A stretch of 64,000 nt of DNA from Nocardioides sp. B-3 (GTDB taxonomy: Bacteria; Actinomycetota; Actinomycetes; Propionibacteriales; Nocardioidaceae), in the NCBI RefSeq assembly GCF_024703895.1, contig NZ_CP087968.1:4402001-4466000 (forward strand), given 5' to 3'. The notes under the pieces are model-generated. The model saw only the letters and a program-made list of their open reading frames with translations, was not told where the DNA came from and did not search any database. Shown here one piece after another: positions 10,638 through 20,151 of the stretch; within the stretch, counting starts at the first letter, position 1, and each line of letters starts with the position of its first letter. The translations under genes and the position numbers were made by a program.

Positions 10638-12220
10638 CGGTCCTGCTCCCCGCGCCCTAGCTCGCGCAGCTTCTTCTTGTCGATCTTGCCCACGAGGGTC
10701 GTGGGCAACGCGTCGATGACATGCACGACCTTGGGTGTCTGATGGGCGCCCTTTGCCCGGCGCACAATCTGCTGGATCTCGGTCGTATCGACTCGCGCAC
10801 CCTCGTGAACCACGACGAAGGCCGTGACGGCTTCGCCCTGGTGTCATCGGGCAGCCCGACGACAGCGACCGCAGCCACATCGGGGTGGCTGGCGATCGCA
10901 TCCTCGATCTCCTTGGGATAGACGTTGAAGCCGCCGGTGATGATCATGTCCTTCGTCCGGTCGACGATGTGCAGATAGCCCCGGGACATCACGCACGGCA
11001 ACGTCGCCCGTGTGCAGCCAGCCGTCGCGAAGCGTCTCCCGGGTGAGGTCGGGCAACTTCCAGTAGCCGGTCATCACGGCTCGCGAACGCACGCACAGCT
11101 CCCCCGGGGTCCCGTCCGGCACCTCCTGTCCCTGCTCGTCGACGACCCGCACCGCGGTGCCCATGACCGGTCGACCGCACGAGCTGAGCAGTTCTGGACG
11201 ACCGATGGGGTCGTGCTCTTCGCGGTGCAGGCTCGTGGTCACCCCCACGCACTCGGTCTGTCCGTAGATCTGCATGAGTCTGGGGCCGAAACGGTCGAGC
11301 GCCCGGGCCAGCCGATCCGGGGTGATCGGAGCCGCTCCGTAGAAGAAGGACTGGAGACTGCTCAGGTCGCCGTCCTCGGGCGTTGTGTGGTCGAGCAATG
11401 CGTTGATCATGGTCGGCACGCCGAAGGTGCAGTTGGCCCGCTCCCGCTCGATGGCAGCGACGAAGGACTTCGGCTCGAAGCCCTGCAGGAGAATCACGGT
11501 GCCGCCACGAGCCAAGGTCGCGAAGAGTGGAAGCACGCCGGCGTGGGTGATGGGCGGTGCCACGAGGTAGCGCGGCGTCTCCGGCATTTGCCAGCTCGTC
11601 AAGGCCGCCCGGGCCAGCTCGACCATGGAGCGGTGCGGGAGCATGACGCCCTTCGGTCGGCCGGTGGTGCCGCCCGTGTATTGCAGCCGGGCGAGGTCCT
11701 CCTCGTCCGCGGGGCCGGGGACGAGGGGCTTGGCCTCGAAGCGCTGCATGGCTTCGAAGAGGTCCTCGGTTCCATCGGTCTCGCCGAAGACGAGGAGGTG
11801 GCGCACGGAGCTCGATCGTTCGGCGACCTCGAGACCGACCTTGGCGAACATCGGGTGGACGATGAGGACCTCGATCTCGGCGTCGTCGCAGATCCACACG
11901 TGGTCATCGACGGAGCCGAGGGGGTGCAGGCCGCTGTAGTGGGCACCCAGTGCGTAGGCCGCGGCCCGGGTCAACCACACCTCGGGGATGTTGACGCTGA
12001 GCGCCCCCACCCCGGAGCCGTGCACGATGCCGCGCTCCTCGAGGACCTGCTGGATGCGGCTCATCGACTCGGCGGCCTCGGCGTAGGTCATCCTCACGTC
12101 ACCGAGGACGAAGGCCTCGCGCTCGGGATACCTCGCCGGGGCCTCGATGATCAGCCGGTCGTATGTGGTGCCTCGGGCGGCCTCGGTGGCCGCCGGAAGG
12201 TCGTGGTTTGTGGAAGTCAT
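10634..12220 (-). CDS. Acyl-CoA ligase (AMP-dependent synthetase, fatty-acid CoA ligase family)
   Basis: Activates a carboxylic acid to its CoA thioester with ATP; about 528 residues. The P-loop-like [12 protein letters not shown], the adenylate motif QIYGQTE, the hinge DGWLHTGD and a restored C-terminal domain with [16 protein letters not shown] and [10 protein letters not shown] are visible. Apparent frameshifts near 10990 and 10845. It lies 31 bp downstream of the second ligase, so two related ligases act in one operon, perhaps on the starting acid and on a shortened or ring-opened intermediate. Confidence 0.88.
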
Positions 12221-12251
12221 CTCATACCTCTCAGGGAGTGCTCGGTGGTCG

Positions 12252-13777
12252 TCAGGAGGAGCTGAGCTCTTTGCGGATTACGTGCTTGAGGATCTTTCCC
12301 GAGGGGTTGCGCGGGATGTCCCGGATGAAGAGCTCGCGCGGCAGCTTGTAGTCGGCGACGTACGTCGCCGCGAACTCGCGGATGCCCTCGAGGGTGACCT
12401 CATGACCTTCGTGCGTGGTCACCACGGCGACGATCCGCTCGCCGTAGGTGTCGTCGGGACGGCCGATGATCGCCACGTCGGCGATGTCGGGGTGCGCCGC
12501 TAGCGCGTTCTCCACCTCCACGGAGTACACGTTGCGGCCGCCGGTGATGATCATGTCTTTGAGGCGGTCGACGATCGTCATGTAGCCCTGCTCGTCGATG
12601 ACGGCGAGGTCGCCGCTGTGCAGCCACCCGTCGTGGATCGTCTGGGCGGTCGCCTTGGGTTGCTTCCAGTACTCCTTCATCAGCGTTTCGCCGCGGTAGA
12701 TGAGCTCGCCGGTGGCACCGGCCTCGACGTCGTTGCCGTTGGGGTCGACGACGCGGACCTCGCAGTTGGGGATGGGCCAGCGACCGGTGGCGTCCGGACG
12801 TGCGCGGACCTCGTCCGGGGTGAGGTAGATGCCGGTGGGCCCACCTTCGGTCTGGCCGCAGAGCTGGTAGAAGTCGACGTGCGGCAAGGTCGTGACCAGC
12901 TGTTCGACGGCGCTCGGCGGCATGGGAGCGGCGCCGAAGAAGCCGATTCGCCGAGCCGAGAAGTCGCGGTCGGCGAGGTCGGGCAGGCGCAGCATCAGCT
13001 GGTACATGGTGGGCACGCCGAGGAACACGGTGATCCGGGTGCCGTTCGATGGCGTCGGCCACGGCGGTGGGTTCTGAATCCGGGCAGGATCACGTGGCTC
13101 GCGCCGACCGACATCCCGTTGAGGAGGAGCAGCACCAGTTGCGCGCAGTGGTAGAGCGGTGCGACGTGCAGGTGTCGGTCGGCGCCGGTCGTGCCGAGGC
13201 TCGCCACCGAGTGACCCACCCAGAGCAGGCGATGGTGGTCGAAGAGTGCGCCCTTGGCCAGTCCGGTCGTGCCGGAGGTGTAGAGGATCATGCAGTCGTC
13301 GTCTTCGGCGACGACGACGTTAGGGGCCGTGGTCGGCTGGCCGGCCGCTTTTTCGGGCAGGCTCGGCAGACCCGTGGACGCGTCCAGTCCAAGCATCTGC
13401 GGGGCAGGGGCGATCGGGTCGTGGTCGGCCAAGCCCTCGACGACCGGCATCATTCCGGCGCCGAGGAGCAGCACGGACGCGCCCGAGTCGGTGAGCAGGT
13501 GCCGCAGTTCGTGCGACGTGGCGCGTGGGTTGAGCGGCACGAAGACCGCTCCGAGGCGGAAGGTGGCGTACATGGCGATCACGAACACGTCCGAGTTGCC
13601 GGACATCAGGGCGACCCGGTCGCCCTTGGTCACGCCGAGGGCGGCCAGCGCGTGGGCGTACTGGTTCACCTCCTCGTCGAGCTGTCGGTAGGTGCGTTCG
13701 GTCTCCCCGAAGACGAGTGCGCTCTTCGTGGGGTAGGCGTGGCTGGAGCGGGCGAGTTGTCCTGCAAGAGTTGCCAT
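12252..13777 (-). CDS. Acyl-CoA ligase (AMP-dependent synthetase), second paralogue
   Basis: About 508 residues. YTSGTTGLAKG, FYQLCGQTEGG, DGWLHSGD, DMIITGGRNVYSVEVE and the catalytic-lysine motif PSGKILKH are all present. Two closely spaced apparent frameshifts lie near 13035-13075, giving a short stretch in a third frame between GFR and ITVFLGVP. The opening ATG at 13777 lies 34 bp after the SDR gene. Same reaction type as its neighbour; its substrate may be the longer or the ring-bearing acid. Confidence 0.88.
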
Positions 13778-13811
13778 GTCGGGTCGTCCTTTGTCTGCGA
13801 TGGATGAGGAG

Positions 13812-14648
13812 TCAGGCGTTGAAGCCGCCGGCGCAGAGGAGAACCCGGCCGCTGATGTAGTCGCTCTCGGGGAGGCAGAGCAGGTAGACCGCGCCGGCCG
13901 CTTCCTCCGGGGTGCCGGCGCGACGAAGCGGGATGCTCGCCTCGGCCTGCGCGAGGAGCTCGGGATTGACGCCGAAGCTCAGCTCCCGGTCACCGACGGT
14001 GACCGTCTCGTCGCCACCGGCGACCGACTCGGTGAGGCGGGTGCGGATGAGGCCGAAGGCCACGGCGTTGACCGTGACGTCGTAGCGGCCCCACTCCTTG
14101 GCCATCGCCTTGGTCAAGCCGACGACGCCGGCCTTGGCGGCGCTGTAGTTGGCCCGGCCGGCATTGCCCGCGGTCCCGGCGAGGGACGAGATGTTGACAA
14201 CCTTGCGAGTGACGCGCGGCCCGCCGGCCGCACGCTCGGCCTTGACCGCGGCACTGATCACCGGTTGCGCACTGCGCAGGATGCGGAAGGGAGCCTTGAG
14301 GTGGACGTCGAGGATGGCGTCCCACTGCTCGTCGGTCATCTTCTGCACGACGGTGTCCCACGTGTATCCGGCGTTGTTGACGATGAGGTGCAGGCCGCCG
14401 AACTCCTCGACGGCGGTTCCCACGAAATGATCCGCGAAGTCAGGGTGCAGTGACGTCGCCCGCGCAGGCGACGGCGGTGCCACCGACGGCCTCGATGTCG
14501 GCGACGGTCTGAAGCGCCACGTCTTCGTCGAGGTCGTTGACGACGATCTTGGCGCCGTCGGCGGCCGGGCGCAGGGGCGACGGCGCGGCCGATGCCGCGG
14601 CCGGAGCCGGAGACGAGGGGCGACGCGGTCGGCGAGTGTGCGGGTCAT
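13812..14648 (-). CDS. Short-chain dehydrogenase/reductase (FabG / 3-hydroxyacyl-CoA dehydrogenase type)
   Basis: About 278 residues. NNAG near residue 90, NISSLAGTAGNAG and the catalytic YSAAKAG are in an open frame. The N-terminal Rossmann motif is recovered only after three or more frame changes between 14450 and 14640, where it reads LVSGSGRGIGRAVA followed by AADGAKIVVNDLDEDV. The product is probably an NAD(P)-dependent dehydrogenase of a 3-hydroxyacyl-CoA. It is upstream of the two ligases and downstream of the MaoC pair, consistent with hydratase-dehydrogenase ordering. Confidence 0.84.
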   Translation of the reverse strand: MTRTLADRVAPRLRLRPRHRPRRRPCARPPTAPRSSSTTSTKTWRFRPSPTSRPSVAPPSPARATSLHPDFADHFVGTAVEEFGGLHLIVNNAGYTWDTVVQKMTDEQWDAILDVHLKAPFRILRSAQPVISAAVKAERAAGGPRVTRKVVNISSLAGTAGNAGRANYSAAKAGVVGLTKAMAKEWGRYDVTVNAVAFGLIRTRLTESVAGGDETVTVGDRELSFGVNPELLAQAEASIPLRRAGTPEEAAGAVYLLCLPESDYISGRVLLCAGGFNA

Positions 14649-14664
14649 GTGAGGTCCTCCCGGG

Positions 14665-15096
14665 TCAGGCGGGGGTGGGTAGGGCGATCACGGCGGTGCC
14701 GGTGATGGTGTGGGTGCCGTCCTCGAGTGAGACGGAGAGCTCGACCGTGGCCCGTCGCTCGCCGTCGATCTCGTCGACGGCGGTGACGCGGCCCCGACAT
14801 GTCGGTCGCGCGTGGACCGGGGTGATAGCGACGAACCTGCCTGCGAGGCCGCGGATCTGGCGCTGGTCGACCCAGCGGGTGATCAGTCGTCCCAGATGGG
14901 CCATCGAGAGCATGCCGTGGGCGAAGACGTCGTCGAGGCCGGCAGATCGCGCGACGTCGATGTCGAGGTGGATCGGGTTGAGGTCACCCGAGGCCGGCCC
15001 GAAGACAGCCAGGCCCGCGCGTGACTTCACCCGGGGCGAAGGGGGCAGCTCGGTGCCGACCGCGATGTCGCCGGTGAACTGGGATGGGGTCGTCAT
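14665..15096 (-). CDS. MaoC-family (hotdog fold) enoyl-CoA hydratase subunit
   Basis: Intact 143-residue protein. The hydratase-2 motif is visible as SGDLNPIHLD followed by FAHGMLSMAHLGR; D and H of this motif form the catalytic dyad. It overlaps the upstream FAS1-like dehydratase by 4 bp. In actinobacteria such paired single-hotdog proteins form heteromeric hydratases for bulky acyl-CoAs, for example ChsH1-ChsH2 and HadAB, so this is probably the catalytic half of a heterodimer. Confidence 0.87.
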   Translation of the reverse strand: MTTPSQFTGDIAVGTELPPSPRVKSRAGLAVFGPASGDLNPIHLDIDVARSAGLDDVFAHGMLSMAHLGRLITRWVDQRQIRGLAGRFVAITPVHARPTCRGRVTAVDEIDGERRATVELSVSLEDGTHTITGTAVIALPTPA

Positions 15097-15560
15097 GATG
15101 CTCCTTGCGGTCGGCGGTGGACGACGAGCTCACGCATCTCCACGACGGGGCGCCCGTCGTCGGTGGTGACGCTCGTCGTGCGCTCGATGAACTGGAGCGC
15201 CCCGTCGCGCTTGTCATAGACGTCGGTGATGCGCGGGGTCAGCACGAGGGTCTCTCCGGCGTGGGCGATCGAGTGGTAGGTGAAGTCCTGTTCGCCGTGG
15301 AGGATGTGGCGCAGGTCGAGCCCGAGGTCCAGCATCCATCCGGCGGCCTCCTCGATGTCACCGCCGAGGTTGAGGCCGAAGTAGAAGGTGGGCGGCGCGG
15401 GCAGGTCGGGGTGTCCGGCCGCACGCGCTGCTTCGACGTCGGTGTAGACAGGATCGGACTCGCCGATGGCCAAGGCGAAGAGCCGCAGCCGGCCACGCTC
15501 GATGACGACCGTGCGACGCGGGTGCTCCGTGCCGATGACGGACCGGTCGATGCTGCTCAT
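15093..15560 (-). CDS. MaoC-like N-terminal-domain dehydratase (FAS1-like), partner subunit
   Basis: Intact 155-residue hotdog protein of the FAS1_DH/MaoC_dehydrat_N type with the segments RLRLFALAIGESDPVY, APPTFYFGLNLGG and LHGEQDFTYH. It lacks the full D-x-x-x-x-H hydratase dyad of its downstream neighbour, with which it overlaps by 4 bp. A heteromeric hydratase in which this subunit binds the acyl chain is likely by analogy. Confidence 0.84.
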   Translation of the reverse strand: MSSIDRSVIGTEHPRRTVVIERGRLRLFALAIGESDPVYTDVEAARAAGHPDLPAPPTFYFGLNLGGDIEEAAGWMLDLGLDLRHILHGEQDFTYHSIAHAGETLVLTPRITDVYDKRDGALQFIERTTSVTTDDGRPVVEMRELVVHRRPQGAS

Positions 15561-16309
15561 GCTCGGCTCCCATCGTGGTTGCGAAATCGGGCGGTCCTGC
15601 GGGCGAAGTCCTCGGACCCGACAAGTGCGACCTGACCCTCGGCCTCGCGCTCGAGAGCGGCATCGAGGTCGGCGAGCCGAGCCTCGTTGAGGGCGTGTTT
15701 GGACCGCGTCAACGCCATCCGGGGGCGCTCGGCCACGGCTCGCGCGATCTCGTCGACAGTTGCGGCGAAGGCGGCGTCGACAACGACCCGGGAGACCAGT
15801 CCCGCCTGCGCTGCCTCGCCGGCCGACAGCCGACGCCCGCTGTAGACCGGGTCACCGGCCATGGCCCGGCCGGCCGCCGCGACGACCGTGTGAGTCAGCC
15901 CGCCGTCCGGGATGAGGCCGAGTCCGGTGAAGGGCAACAGGACGGAGGCGGACTCTGCTGCGATCGCCGGGTCGGCGGCAAGGAGGAGCGACGCGCCGTA
16001 GCCGGCGGCGGGGCCGTTGACCGCGGCAATCACTGGCACGTCGACGGTGGCGATCATGCGGATAACGGCATTCGCAACATCCATGACAATCGCGGCATCG
16101 AGGTCGCCGCTAAGGTCAGCTCCGGCACAGAAGGCACGGCCCACGCCGGTGAGCACGATGACCCGGATGGAATCTTCACCGGCCACGCCGCGCAGGCTCG
16201 CCTCCAGCTCCCGCAGTGTTTCCACGGAGACGGCGTTGAGCCGGTCGGGACCGTCGAGGGTGATGCGGGCGATCGGCCCGTCGCGCTCGACGCGCACCCG
16301 GGTCCTCAT
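15557..16309 (-). CDS. Enoyl-CoA hydratase/isomerase family protein, second paralogue
   Basis: Intact crotonase-fold protein of 250 residues starting at the ATG at 16309, which overlaps the acyl-CoA dehydrogenase stop as ATGA. Oxyanion-hole segments RAFCAGADL and NGPAAGYGASL are visible, followed by FTGLGLIPDGGL. The Glu positions of classical hydratases are not clearly retained (PDGG and LIPD), so isomerase, hydrolase or ring-opening activity is possible. Overlaps the next gene by 4 bp. Confidence 0.85.
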   Translation of the reverse strand: MRTRVRVERDGPIARITLDGPDRLNAVSVETLRELEASLRGVAGEDSIRVIVLTGVGRAFCAGADLSGDLDAAIVMDVANAVIRMIATVDVPVIAAVNGPAAGYGASLLLAADPAIAAESASVLLPFTGLGLIPDGGLTHTVVAAAGRAMAGDPVYSGRRLSAGEAAQAGLVSRVVVDAAFAATVDEIARAVAERPRMALTRSKHALNEARLADLDAALEREAEGQVALVGSEDFARRTARFRNHDGSRA

Positions 16310-17465
16310 AGCGAGCGCCCGATCAGCTCGCGCATGATCTCGTTGGTGCCGCCGTAGATCTTCTGCACCCGGGCGGCGGCGTACATGCGGGCGATGGGGT
16401 ACTCCATCATGTAGCCGTAACCACCGAAGACCTGCAGGCACCGGTCGACCACCTCGCACTGCACCTCAGTCCCGAAGAGCTTGGCCATCGACGCCGCGGA
16501 CGCATCCGTGGTGCCGTCGATGGCGCGAGGGATGCACGCGTCCATGAACGCGTGGGCTGCAAAGGCCCCGGGTCTTGCAGTCGGCGAGCTCGAAGCGCGT
16601 GTTCTGGAAGTCGAGGATCGGCTTGCCGAAGGCCTCACGCAGCTTGGCGTACCCGACCGCCTCCGTCACGGCGGCCTCGGCCATCGCTGCTCCCCCGACC
16701 CCGATGATCAGGCGCTCCCGGGGCAACTGCTGCATCAGCTGGTAGAAGCCCTGCCCCTCGGAGTCACCGAGGAGATTGGCCACCGGCACCCGCACGTCGG
16801 TGAAGGACAGCTCGCGCGTGTCCTGCCCGTGCTGGCCGATCTTGTCGAGCACCCGGCCGCGCTCGAAGCCCTCGAGGCCGTCCAGCTCGGCGACGAGCAG
16901 CGAGATCCCTTTTGCGCCCTGACTCGTGTCCGTCTTGGCGACGATGACGAGCAGGTTCATGTGCGTGGCGTTGGAGATGAAGGTCTTGGCACCATTGATG
17001 ACGTAGTGATCGCCCTCCCGCACAGCGGTGGTACTCACCGCCCGGAGATCGGATCCGGCGCCCTGGCTCGGTCATGGCAATGCCGATGACGCTTTCGCCC
17101 GATGCCAGCGAAGGTAGCCAGCGCTGCTTCTGCTCGTGGGAGCCGAAGGCGTTGATGTAGTGCGCTGCGATGGAGTGGACGTTTGCCCCGAAGGCAGTGT
17201 CGTGGGCCAAGATCAGCTCCTGCTGGACAACGGCCTCGTGACCGAAATGTCCACCCCCGCCCCCGTACTCGTCGGGGATGTCGATGCACAGCAGCCCGGC
17301 CGCGCCCGCCTTACTCCAGAACTCGCGGTCCACGTGGTGCTGCTGAGCCCAGCGCTCCCGGTGGGGCGTGGCCTCGTTGCGGAAAAAGGTTCGGGCGTGC
17401 TTGCGAAGCGCCGCCAGATCCTCGTCCTCCCGGGCTGGGGTGTACTCGGGGAACAGCGTGCTCAC
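16306..17465 (-). CDS. Acyl-CoA dehydrogenase, isovaleryl/long-chain type
   Basis: About 386 residues. AMTEPG followed after a frame change near 17045 by AGSDLR, a conserved EAFGKPILDFQNTRF, and C-terminal GGYGYMMEYPIARMY and IYGGTNEIMRELIGRSL. The usual base position in the last motif is G, and instead a Glu is present in QLPRERLIIG, as in isovaleryl- and long-chain acyl-CoA dehydrogenases. Second apparent frameshift near 16575. The stop overlaps the downstream hydratase start. Probable first oxidation step on a branched or medium/long acyl-CoA. Confidence 0.88.
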
Positions 17466-18025
17466 GTGAGATCTCCTTGGTGGTCGACGACGGCTGTGCC
17501 GATGGCGTTCCTGTCTGGCCCACCAACGCAGTGACGCCGGGTCATCGACTCTTCTGGCGACCTTGGCCGCATGAGCAGATACGCGGACAGGGCCGGGATC
17601 ATGACGACCTCGCCGCGCTGGTTTGCCAGCTCACCGGCGAAGCTGACGAGCCCTCGGCCACGCTCAGGCTCGAGTCGCTTGCCGCTAATTGTGGTCCGGC
17701 CGGAGAGGACATCCCCCGGACGGACCGGTCGCCGAAGGCGCACGTTCTCCATGCCCGTGCCGCCGACGACGTGCCAGTGTTGGGTACGGCAGTTAATCTC
17801 GAGGCGCTGGTATATCGCGATGGTGTGAATCCCGCTGGCGATCAGACCGCCGAGGGCACCCTCGCGCTCGGCCCGCTCAGGCTCAGTGTGGAAGAACTGC
17901 GGATCCCACTGCGAGGCGAAGTCGATGATCGCGGCGGTCGTGACTTCGTGCTCGCCGAGCTGCCGGGTCGTGCCGACCTGCAGGTCCTCGGCGTAGACGC
18001 CTGTGTCGGGCCCTGCGTGATGCAT
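17462..18025 (-). CDS. MaoC-like acyl dehydratase, first gene of the catabolic operon
   Basis: Intact 187-residue hotdog-fold protein. The hydratase-type segment FASQWDPQFFHTEPE followed by GLIASGIHTIAI is visible, close to the MaoC pattern with D and H retained. It overlaps the acyl-CoA dehydrogenase start by 4 bp. The upstream 18026-18139 region carries one operator-like 16-mer, so this gene is the likely promoter-proximal member of a 13-kb transcription unit. The C-terminal 30 residues are poorly conserved. Confidence 0.82.
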   Translation of the reverse strand: MHHAGPDTGVYAEDLQVGTTRQLGEHEVTTAAIIDFASQWDPQFFHTEPERAEREGALGGLIASGIHTIAIYQRLEINCRTQHWHVVGGTGMENVRLRRPVRPGDVLSGRTTISGKRLEPERGRGLVSFAGELANQRGEVVMIPALSAYLLMRPRSPEESMTRRHCVGGPDRNAIGTAVVDHQGDLT

Positions 18026-18056
18026 CGAAGTGCCTCTCGTCCTCTTTTTCCGTTGA

Positions 18057-18072
18057 CCGTATGTTTGTATAG
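18057..18072 (-). promoter_or_regulatory. Operator-like 16-mer in the tetR/catabolic operon divergent promoter
   Basis: Read on the minus strand the site is CTATACAAACATACGG. It matches two sites at 19268 and 19309, consensus CTATACRWWCRTAYGR. It lies 32 bp upstream of the first catabolic gene and 68 bp upstream of the tetR start. Binding by the adjacent TetR protein is inferred. Confidence 0.6.
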
Positions 18073-18139
18073 CATCTTGGGCTCGATGTACAGGCCCTAG
18101 TGAAGAGTGTCAGACTTGGGCCGACGAAGGGAGCGAGCG

Positions 18140-18725
18140 ATGGCGGTGTCAGCGCGACAGCAGGACCTCACGGCGAAGGCTCGAATCCGCAACACGGCGC
18201 TCGAACTGTTCGCGGTGCTCGGCGAGGAGGGCACGTCCATGCGGCATATCGCCGCGGACGCCGGGGTCACGGTGGGCCTCATCGTGCACCACTTCGGCAC
18301 GAAGGACCGCCTGCGCGAGGAGGTCGAGCGCAACGTGGTCGAACAATTCGCCGAGGCGATCGCGTCAGTGCCGACGGACATCGCTCCACGCGACATCGGC
18401 CGGCGTCGTGATCGAGCAGTCGCTGAGATGCTCGCCGCCCAGCCCCTTGTGGTCACCTACGTGCGCCGTGCAGCACTCGGGCTCAACGGTCCCCACAGCG
18501 ACCTCATGAGGCAATTGACCCAACTGGCCATTGATGAGGTTGCGCGGGCTCGCGCCGCCGGCCCTGGCCTCGCCGGGCAGCTCCGACGCACACACAGTTA
18601 TCCGCACCATGACCCGACAATTGGGTCAACTGCTCCTCCAGCCGATGGTCGACTCGATGTGGGATCAGCTCGGCGAGGACCCTGACTCCATGGAAAAGCC
18701 GGCCCTCGCGGTCCGGATAGAATGA
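18140..18725 (+). CDS. TetR-family transcriptional regulator
   Basis: About 195 residues. The helix-turn-helix reads TSMRHIAADAGVTVGLIVHH followed by FGTKDRL. I chose the ATG at 18140 because GAAGGGAG lies 7 bp upstream; an earlier GTG at 18107 is less likely. An apparent frameshift near 18560 separates the C-terminal helices, where the restored frame reads QLGQLLLQPMVDSMWDQL. It is divergent from the catabolic operon and next to shared operator-like sites, so it probably represses both the catabolic operon and the importer until an acyl-CoA or acid ligand binds. Confidence 0.85.
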
Positions 18726-19267
18726 GCCGCTACCGCGGTGCCATGACTGGGACCCAGCCCGGACCAGAGGAGTTGACTTCGGGTCCACTGGATCCACACG
18801 GCGAAGCGGCGTCCCGGGAGGGTCCCGCCCCGAGGAACTCGTGAGCGCCATTAGAACCGCCCACGCCTGACGCTCGATGGCGGGAATTCGCGACGGCTCA
18901 CCCGCGCGGAGGTCGAGCACAGCAGCCCGACGAGCAGGATCCGAGCCCCGCCACCTTCACTCGCACGGACCCGCGACCGTGACGGTCGACACGAACCTCG
19001 GCGCACTGACGCACGCCAAGACCATGGGCAGCATTCCCACGCCGTGCGGACGATCAACCCTGAGCTGGTACAAGTTCTGGGACATCGCGTTCGCATCGGT
19101 CGTGGCTGAACGCTGCCCGCACTGCACGTCGATTTCGTACCTCACCGCCAGCGCCCTAGGCCGAGCTGTCAACGGCGGGGATACGGGGTCAGTTTTCAGG
19201 CGTCGTCGACACGAGCGACTGGCGTCCCGTCGCCCACGGCGCCCGTTGCCACCAGTCTAGACCATCT
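18726..19267. other. Intergenic region, tetR to importer
   Basis: About 540 bp. No coding frame here looks like a protein I recognise, and the open frames on both strands lack conserved features. The only structured elements are an IS21-like end near 19185 and the operators that follow it. Confidence 0.4.
19185..19216. repeat. Solo IS21-type terminal repeat-like sequence
   Basis: The sequence around TTTTCAGGCGTCGTCGACAC followed by GAGCG closely resembles the outer end of the IS21-type element at 27550-27575, which reads TTTTCAAGCGTCGCCGACAT then GAGCG. The flanking GGGGTCAG is also of IS21 end type. No transposase remains nearby. It is probably the relict of a deleted IS21-family element. 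Confidence 0.35.
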
Positions 19268-19283
19268 CTATACGATCGTATGA
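19268..19283 (+). promoter_or_regulatory. Operator-like 16-mer upstream of the importer (distal)
   Basis: CTATACGATCGTATGA, containing the perfect palindrome ATACGATCGTAT. It is one of three matches to CTATACRWWCRTAYGR, 41 bp from the next copy, which is about four helical turns. Likely TetR binding site. Confidence 0.6.
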
Positions 19284-19308
19284 AACAGTAGCCGTGTGGA
19301 CCACAATA

Positions 19309-19324
19309 CTATACGTTCGTACGG
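19309..19324 (+). promoter_or_regulatory. Operator-like 16-mer upstream of the importer (proximal)
   Basis: CTATACGTTCGTACGG, sharing 12 of 16 positions with the site before the catabolic operon. It ends 31 bp before the first importer gene. Co-regulation of import and degradation is inferred from the repeated site. Confidence 0.6.
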
Positions 19325-19355
19325 TCCTGATGGTCAGCCCCGAAAGCGAAGTCAG

Positions 19356-20151
19356 ATGAGCCTGCTGCAGAGTCGCGGACCTCGAGGTTCGTTACGGCGC
19401 CGTCCTCGGCGTGGAAAGCGTGAGCCTTGAGGTGCCGGAGGGCCGGGCAGTGGCACTCCTAGGCGCGAACGGGTCCGGGAAGACCACGACACTGCGTGCG
19501 ATCGGTGGTCTTCTGCCCTACAGCAGGGGGCGCCGCACACGCGGTGTCATCGAGTTCGCTGGACGGAGCACCACCTCAATGGCGCCTGAAGCGCTCGTCA
19601 AGGCCGGCATTGCCCAAGCACTCGAGGGTCGCCGGGTCTTCGCCGATATGACCGTGTCGGAGAATCTCGCGATCGGTGCCTTCGCCGTTCGGCGCGAACG
19701 TCGATCAGCTCGACAGATCGACGAGGTTCTCGCGCTGTTCCCACGCCTGCGAGAGCGTCTGGCGCAGCAGGCCGGAACGCTCAGTGGCGGGGAGCAGCAG
19801 ATGCTGGCGATCGGGCGTGCCCTGATGGCTCAACCTCGTCTGCTATTGCTGGACGAACCATCGCTGGGCTTGGCGCCTCGGGTAATCGAGGAGATCGCAC
19901 AGGCGATCAACGAGATCGTGGCGTCAGGCACGTCTGTGCTTGTGGTCGACCAGAACACCGAGCTTGCCATGGCTGCCACGCAGACGGCCTACCTCGTCGA
20001 GAACGGACGAACGACCAAGCACGGACCGACTCGTCAGCTCCTCCATGACCCCTCGGTCCGAGCCGCCTACCTCGGCGCCGACGTCGAGCCCGAGGACGCA
20101 CGCGAAGGCACGCGATCAGCGCACTCTGCCCCGGCAGAGGGTCAGGCGTGA
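19356..20151 (+). CDS. Branched-chain-type ABC transporter ATPase (LivF-like)
   Basis: Cytoplasmic ATPase subunit, about 264 residues. Walker A is GANGSGKTT, the signature LSGGEQQM and Walker B LLLLDEPSLGLAP are all present. The ATG at 19356 gives MSLL, then a one-base frame change near 19368 restores RVADLEVRYG. It overlaps the next gene by 4 bp. In aromatic- and steroid-degrading bacteria such five-gene HAAT importers take up acids; the two upstream operators link it to the catabolic operon. Confidence 0.9.

Noticed and set aside
11012-12265. 417-residue plus-strand open frame opposite an acyl-CoA ligase
   Set aside because: Shadow frame of the AMP-ligase gene, typical of high-GC DNA.
18957-19172. 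Minus-strand 71-residue open frame with two cysteine-like pairs
   Set aside because: No convincing homology or ribosome site; treated as non-coding.
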